Below are positions 59,667 through 64,000 of a stretch of 64,000 nucleotides of DNA, piece by piece. Within the stretch, counting starts at the first letter, position 1; each line of letters begins with the position of its first letter. Source of the DNA: DASUBV01 sp963725175. Lineage in GTDB: Bacteria > Actinomycetota > Actinomycetes > Streptosporangiales > Streptosporangiaceae. The position numbers and the translations under genes were made by a program. Under the pieces are notes generated by a model. That model had not been told where the DNA came from and searched no databases. It saw nothing but the letters and a program-made list of their open reading frames with translations. The stretch lies in contig CAVRXH010000006.1 in assembly GCA_963725175.1 (NCBI GenBank), positions 124,001 to 188,000 on the forward strand, written 5' to 3'.

Positions 59667-60518
59667 TTACGGTCGCAGACCGTGCAGGGCTGCGAAGTCC
59701 TCAAGCTGGCGGAGCTGCCCGGCCAGGCCGCCCGAGGCCGCGCTGACGACGAGGCGGTCGACGCCCAGGCCGGCGTAGGCCTCGACGGCGACGCGGTCCA
59801 TGTCGATCGAGCCCCAGCGGGTGTGTTCGAGAGCCGCCGGGTCGCGGCCCTCGGCCAGCGCGGTCGCGCGCATCAGCTCGATCTGCGCGAGTCGCTCGTC
59901 CGAGGCCAGCCGGCCGCCGGGAAAGTACCCGTCGCCGCGCCGGCCGGCCCGGCGGGCGGCGGGCGCGCTCGATCCGCCGATATGGATCGGCAGCATCTGC
60001 AGCGGCTTGGGGAAACTGGTTATCTTCTCGAACGAGAAGAACTCGCCGGCGAAGCTCGTGCCCTCAGCGCCGCCCGCCCACAGGGCACGCAGCACGTCGA
60101 TCGCCTCGTCGGCTCGCCGGCCTCGGGTCGCGTAGTTGATTCCGACGGCGGCGGCCTCGCCCGGCAGGCTGCTGACCCCGATGGTGAACAGGCGCATCCG
60201 GCCGCCGGAGAGCACGTCGATCGTCGCCAGCCGCTTGGCCAGCACAACGGGCTGGTGGAACGGCAGCAGCAGCACGGCCGTGCCGAGCAGGATCCGCTTC
60301 GTTGACGCGGCGACGAAGGCCAGGCACTCCAGCGGGTCGGCGATGTCGAGGTCAGGAGCGAATTCCATCCGGCCGGCCCGCGCACCGGGGTAGAGGGCGA
60401 CGTGCTCGGGCACGTAGAACGACTCAAACCCCAGGTCGTCGGCCTGCCGCGCGATCGCCGTCAGGTTCGCCGGGTCGGTGCCCGCGAGGGCCGTGTTGTA
60501 CATGACGCCAAATTTCAT
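59667..60518 (-). CDS. LLM-class flavin- or F420-dependent oxidoreductase
   Basis: 283 residues. MKFGVMYNTALAGTDPANLTAIARQADDLGFESFYVPEHV, KRILLGTAVLLLPFHQPVVLAKRLATIDVLSGGRMRL and PIHIGGSSAPAARRAGRRGDGY are the luciferase-like monooxygenase pattern of the F420-dependent subgroup. It carries out a hydride transfer to an unknown substrate. Single gene, 45 bases downstream of the NUDIX gene on the same strand. Confidence 0.92.
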   Translation of the reverse strand: MKFGVMYNTALAGTDPANLTAIARQADDLGFESFYVPEHVALYPGARAGRMEFAPDLDIADPLECLAFVAASTKRILLGTAVLLLPFHQPVVLAKRLATIDVLSGGRMRLFTIGVSSLPGEAAAVGINYATRGRRADEAIDVLRALWAGGAEGTSFAGEFFSFEKITSFPKPLQMLPIHIGGSSAPAARRAGRRGDGYFPGGRLASDERLAQIELMRATALAEGRDPAALEHTRWGSIDMDRVAVEAYAGLGVDRLVVSAASGGLAGQLRQLEDFAALHGLRP

Positions 60519-60563
60519 GCGCCCAGTCTCGCCGGCCTTGAGATGATCGGCGCTGGTAGGTCC

Positions 60564-61022
60564 TTACCATCCCACCAGGGAGAAAGACTGACCACGCTTG
60601 TATGCCATGATCCCCTCTGCCGTGTACGGGTACGTCTCGGCAGGTAGCTGATCGGCTGGCCACCACCTGATCTGGGAGCACTTGTGCGGCTCGGCATTGT
60701 ATGGTTCGCCGTGCCAGGAGAGGACCCGGAAGAAGACGCCGATGCGCGCATCACCTAAATGGTTGCGATAGTGGATCAGGTGCACGAACTCGAGATCACT
60801 CTCGGCGGTATGTATCCCGATCTCCTCGAGCCCTTCGCGCCGGGCCGCCTGGAGGACGGTCTCGCCGTCTTCGAGCTTGCCTGATGGCAGGTTCCAAGCT
60901 CCGTCCGCGTATCCGGTGCCCTGCCGCTGGGCAAGCAGCACATGGTCATTGCGGACGAGAATGAGGAGTGCGTCCACGATTGACCGGTACGGTGCCAGCA
61001 GCACTGGTGGGGTAGCGCCCAT
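60564..61022 (-). CDS. NUDIX hydrolase
   Basis: 152 residues from ATG 61022 (GTG 61028 is also in frame). The Nudix box is GKLEDGETVLQAARREGLEEIGI, complete (G-x5-E-x7-R-E-U-x-E-E-x-G-U). It cleaves a nucleoside-diphosphate-linked substrate with a metal. Neighbours do not reveal which. Confidence 0.92.
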   Translation of the reverse strand: MGATPPVLLAPYRSIVDALLILVRNDHVLLAQRQGTGYADGAWNLPSGKLEDGETVLQAARREGLEEIGIHTAESDLEFVHLIHYRNHLGDARIGVFFRVLSWHGEPYNAEPHKCSQIRWWPADQLPAETYPYTAEGIMAYKRGQSFSLVGW

Positions 61023-61086
61023 GGGCACAGGAGCCTAACGGTCTTGCAACCCGATATCCGCGAGATTCGCGTGCCTGCGCGCGGGC

Positions 61087-61554
61087 TCATTCCAGGCGGA
61101 GGATGGTTTCCTCGATGTCGCCGTTCCGCGCGGGCGCGTAAGAGACCTCGGTCCCGATGGCCTGGAACCCTGCTTTCCGCAGGACACGCAGGGAGGCGAG
61201 GTTGTCGCTGGCCGCGCGGGCATGCAGCGGCCGGGTGGTGACGAGCTCCAGCAGCAGCGCGAGTGCCTGGCTGGCGATGCCGCGGCCCCAGGCGGCGCGG
61301 TCGATCCAGTAGGTGATCTCGGTCTCGTCGCCGGAGGGGAAGCTGGCGATCTGGCCGACCAGCCGCCCGTCGCTGGTCACGGCGCGATGGATGATGCCGG
61401 GCGAGGCGAGCACCCTGTCCATGTGCGCGTCGAACGCGTTCCTGTCGTCCGGGTCATCGGCGGTGAACGCGGCCATCCGCACGGCCTCGGGGTCGCGCAT
61501 CTGCTCGAACAGCGCGTCAAGATCGCCGTCCTCGACCGGCCGGAGCGCGATCAC
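61087..61554 (-). CDS. GNAT-family N-acetyltransferase (RimJ-like)
   Basis: 155 residues. LRPVEDGDLDALFEQMRDPEAVRMAAF, YWIDRAAWGRGIASQALALLLE with the acetyl-CoA loop, and NLASLRVLRKAGFQAIGTEV with the GF turn. It fits small-molecule or protein N-acetyltransferases. Its GTG overlaps the stop of the MmcQ/YjbR gene as GTGA, so the pair is coupled. Confidence 0.9.
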   Translation of the reverse strand: MIALRPVEDGDLDALFEQMRDPEAVRMAAFTADDPDDRNAFDAHMDRVLASPGIIHRAVTSDGRLVGQIASFPSGDETEITYWIDRAAWGRGIASQALALLLELVTTRPLHARAASDNLASLRVLRKAGFQAIGTEVSYAPARNGDIEETILRLE

Positions 61555-61922
61555 CGGCTGGCGCGCCGCCCGGCCGCGCCCGGCCGGTCGAAGTAGGCGG
61601 CGGCGACCCGCTTGGGCACCACCATCTGCCAGGCGTCGAGCACGAGTTCCTCCATCTCCCCCCGGCCGAGGGCGGCAAGCCGGGCGTTGACCCAGTGGTA
61701 GCGCAGGTCGCCCTGGCCGGGCATCAGGAACTTGGCGGGGTCGGACGCGACCAGCGCCTCGCGCTCCTCCTTGGGGAACCCGAAGCCCATGATGGTCTCG
61801 TCCCTGGAGAACGCCAGGAACACGATCCGGCCGACCCGGAACTTGACCCGGTCCCTGACCAGGACCTCATACGCGCGGGGCAGCGGGCTGGCCACGGCCC
61901 GCACGTCGTCAATGGTGACCAT
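61551..61922 (-). CDS. MmcQ/YjbR family protein
   Basis: 123 residues. TIDDVRAVASPLPRAYEV, FRVGRIVFLAFSRDETIMGFGFPKEEREALV and WVNARLAALGRGEMEELVLDAWQMVVPKR are the MmcQ/YjbR pattern, a small double-wing-like fold often called DNA-binding though proof is scarce. First gene of a two-gene unit with the acetyltransferase. Confidence 0.88.
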   Translation of the reverse strand: MVTIDDVRAVASPLPRAYEVLVRDRVKFRVGRIVFLAFSRDETIMGFGFPKEEREALVASDPAKFLMPGQGDLRYHWVNARLAALGRGEMEELVLDAWQMVVPKRVAAAYFDRPGAAGRRASR

Positions 61923-61981
61923 GACCCGAGCATGCCCCAGGCCACCGACATCGCGGCGGCGGCCGGGAACCGGAGCGGCCG

Positions 61982-64000
61982 TCAGGCCGAGACGAGCGCG
62001 GGGCTGAGCCCGGTCACGTACCCGGCGCCGTCGGCGTCGATCCCGGCGCTGAACAGCTCCTGCCCGGCGACCAGCCCGTCCACGAGCAGCCGCCGGCCCG
62101 CGCCGCCCGGCCGCGCGGGCGGCGGCGACACCCGGACTCGCCCGGCGGGCACGTCGACCTCCAGCCCGAGCAGCGCCTGGACGAGCGCCCCGGCGGCCGC
62201 GGCTGCCCAGGCCTGCGGCCGGCAGGACGCGGGGTAAGCCGACGGCCACGGCACCCGGGGACGGCCGTCGCCGGCGAACAGCTCGGGCAGCCGCCAGCCG
62301 AACTCGGCCGCCGCGTCGAGCAGCCCGTCGGCGAGCACGGCCGCCGCGCCGTGCCCGCCGCGCGCCATGCCCCTGATCACGATGGCGGTGTCGTGGCTCC
62401 ACACCGACCCGCAGTGGTAGCTCAGCGGCGAGTAGCCGCCATTCGCGGCGGACATGGTGCGCAGCCCCCAGCCGGAGCTCATGTCGGGCGCGGACAGCCG
62501 GGCGACGATCTGGTCCTCTTCCTCAGCGGTCAGCAGGCCGGTACCGAGCAGGTGCCCGATGTTGCTGGTCAGGGAGTCGGCGGGGCGCTTGGCGGCGTCC
62601 AGGGCGAGGGCGGGATAGGGACCGGCACCGTCATTGACCCAGAACGATTCGCGGAACCGGCCGGCCAGCTCTCCTGCCCAGTGCCGCCACTGGCCGGCGC
62701 CGGCTGCGCCGAAGGCGTCGAGCAGGTCGGCACCGCTGGTGGCGGCCTCGTAGGCGTAGCCCTGGACCTCGCACAGCGCGACGGGCGGGCTGGCGATGGT
62801 GCCGTCGGCGAACCTGATGGCGTCCCCGGAGTCCTTCCAGCCCTGGTTGGCCAGGCCCCGGCCGCTCTCGTCGATGTACTCAAGGAAGCCGTCGCCGTCG
62901 GCGTCGCTGTAGTCGCGCAGGCAGATCAGGGCGGCGGTCAGGCTGGGCAGCAGGGCGCGAACCTGCCCGGCGGGCATCCCGGACCGCCAGGCGTCATGCA
63001 GCAGGCAGATCCACAGCGGGGTGGCGTCGATGGTGCCGTAGTACAGCGCGGGCAGCCCGGACTGGCGGCCGGCGGTGCGCAGCTCGTGCGGGATCTTGCC
63101 GGGCGCCTCGCCGGTCGCGGGGTCCACCTTGGTGCCCTGGAGCGCGGCGAGGGTGCGCAGGGTCCCGGCGGCGAGTTCCCAGCCGAACGGCAGCAGCAGC
63201 CGCGCGGCCCAGATGCTGTCCCTGCCGAACAGGGTGAGGTACCACGGCGCGCCCCCGGCCAGGAACTCCTCGCCGGGCCGGGCGGCGGTGGCCATCCGCA
63301 GCGCGGCGGCGTCGGGCAGCGCCTGGTGCAGGAGCTGCGGCAGGCGCGGGTCGTCGGCCCGCGCCTGGACGCCGGGCCATGCGGCGCCGGCGCCCTGTCC
63401 CGTGCCAGCTTCCTGGCCCTCGCCGACTTGGTTCTCGTCAGCGCCGCTGAGTGAGGCGACGACGACGGCGTCTGGGTCGGTGACGGCGAGTTCCCAGGTG
63501 AGCTCCTGCTCGCCCCTGGGCGGCAGCCGGACAGGCCAGCGCAGCTCGGCGTCGCCGCCGGGCAGCACGGCGGCGGCCGCGCCGGGCGCGGCGAGCCGGA
63601 CCTGCAGCGGCCCGGCGCCCCAGGTGAGCAGGACCGGGCTGGCGAGCGGCGCGGGAGCGACGGGGCTCGCGGGGCCTGCCTCGCCGGCATCGGCGGGCCT
63701 GGAGTCGCTCGGGCTGGAGCCGGCTGGGGTTCCGGCGGCCGGGCTGGCGGGCGGTGGTTCCGCATTGGTGCCGGTGGCGACCTGGCCGGAGACGGGGGCG
63801 GGGCGCGGCAGCCCGTTCGGGATCATCATGGTCGCCGGCGGGCGAGGCGGGACCGTGCCGGACTTGATCTCGCCGATCGAGGCCAGGTCGGCCGACAGGC
63901 GCAGGGTGACCTCGGTGTCGATGGCGGCGGCCGCGGCGGAGCTGACGGTAATGCGCTCGCGCAGGTGGCCGACGGTCACGGTGCGCTCGCGCTCGACGCG
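61982..64000 (-). CDS. Amylo-alpha-1,6-glucosidase-like (glycogen-debranching type) protein, 5' end outside window
   Basis: At least 672 residues; the frame is still open at 64000, where it reads RVERERTVTVGHLRERITV. Visible are part of the N-terminal debranching domain (LSADLASIGEIKSGT), a long Pro/Ala/Ser linker near 63650-63790, and the (alpha/alpha)6 catalytic barrel: GAPWYLTLFGRDSIWAARLLLPFG, DADGDGFLEYIDES with NQGWKDSGDAI, and GYSPLSYHCGSVWSHDTAI. It hydrolyses alpha-glucosidic branches or related oligosaccharides. Confidence 0.85.
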   Translation of the reverse strand, partial: RVERERTVTVGHLRERITVSSAAAAAIDTEVTLRLSADLASIGEIKSGTVPPRPPATMMIPNGLPRPAPVSGQVATGTNAEPPPASPAAGTPAGSSPSDSRPADAGEAGPASPVAPAPLASPVLLTWGAGPLQVRLAAPGAAAAVLPGGDAELRWPVRLPPRGEQELTWELAVTDPDAVVVASLSGADENQVGEGQEAGTGQGAGAAWPGVQARADDPRLPQLLHQALPDAAALRMATAARPGEEFLAGGAPWYLTLFGRDSIWAARLLLPFGWELAAGTLRTLAALQGTKVDPATGEAPGKIPHELRTAGRQSGLPALYYGTIDATPLWICLLHDAWRSGMPAGQVRALLPSLTAALICLRDYSDADGDGFLEYIDESGRGLANQGWKDSGDAIRFADGTIASPPVALCEVQGYAYEAATSGADLLDAFGAAGAGQWRHWAGELAGRFRESFWVNDGAGPYPALALDAAKRPADSLTSNIGHLLGTGLLTAEEEDQIVARLSAPDMSSGWGLRTMSAANGGYSPLSYHCGSVWSHDTAIVIRGMARGGHGAAAVLADGLLDAAAEFGWRLPELFAGDGRPRVPWPSAYPASCRPQAWAAAAAGALVQALLGLEVDVPAGRVRVSPPPARPGGAGRRLLVDGLVAGQELFSAGIDADGAGYVTGLSPALVSA

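Noticed and set aside
44920..64000. Second copy of the tRNA-Pro 3' end (attR)
   Set aside because: No repeat of the TTCAAATCCCGCCGTCCCGA stretch was seen downstream in the window.

Overview
The window is very GC-rich, and its gene complement is that of an actinomycete. Supporting features are an F420/LLM-type oxidoreductase, a DUF5753/DUF6879 regulatory locus, many SDR and acyl-CoA dehydrogenase genes, GTG starts, 4-base ATGA/GTGA gene overlaps, and long spurious antisense frames. I cannot name the genus; a member of the Streptosporangiales or a near relative would fit. Several conserved genes carry single-base frameshifts at GC-rich spots (near 6650, 24975, 29777, 32537, 35527, 35885, 45480). 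Draft-assembly error is at least as likely an explanation as real gene decay.

Layout, 1-23 kb: a TetR C-terminus; a large STAND/TPR ATPase; two coupled alpha/beta hydrolases; a cyclase (formamidase-like) gene 2 bases from a ThDP enzyme; a methyltransferase; a secreted phospholipase D-like protein with Ig-like repeats; a DUF2252 protein; an Amt ammonium channel; a LacI regulator with twin palindromic operators followed by a GH3 beta-glucosidase; a VOC protein; a GlxA/AraC regulator; a short conserved protein; and a secreted sedolisin peptidase. 22.7-27.2 kb: an ATP-grasp-like protein that lacks its nucleotide-binding core, an ECF sigma factor coupled to a methyltransferase/Ada-cysteine-cluster fusion, and a second ECF sigma factor with a membrane partner. 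27.2-33.5 kb: a fatty-acyl/aliphatic catabolic operon (two SDRs, three acyl-CoA dehydrogenases), divergent from a phosphotriesterase-like gene across a 12-bp palindrome. 33.5-36.3 kb: a secreted YVTN beta-propeller protein divergent from a PLP decarboxylase across a strong palindrome. 36.4-38.5 kb: a DUF6879 / HTH-DUF5753 / small-protein regulatory locus with shared GCGCAAG half-sites. 38.5-44.6 kb: an ABC exporter (ATPase plus two permeases), GtrA, a GT51 transglycosylase and a GH20 hexosaminidase.

A tRNA-Pro(GGG) at 44920-44996 marks the edge of an accessory region reaching to about 55.4 kb. It holds a DUF6247/RelE-like pair with a broken toxin, a decayed IS481-family element, a complete IS256-family element whose transposase has lost a catalytic Asp, a lower-GC glycosyltransferase, other transposase and beta-propeller relics, and a ~140-bp imperfect direct repeat lying on both sides of the IS cluster (45.67 and 51.42 kb). 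No integrase is visible.

From 55.5 kb ordinary chromosomal genes resume: GNAT, FAD monooxygenase, an acidic/membrane-anchored protein pair, LLM oxidoreductase, NUDIX, GNAT, MmcQ/YjbR, and an amylo-alpha-1,6-glucosidase-like gene running off the window end. I found no CRISPR array, rRNA or convincing riboswitch. The items I consider most worth following up are the sigma/methyltransferase-Ada fusion pair, the core-less ATP-grasp gene, the perfect 20-bp inverted repeat at 15.1 kb, and the repeat-bounded glycosyltransferase island.
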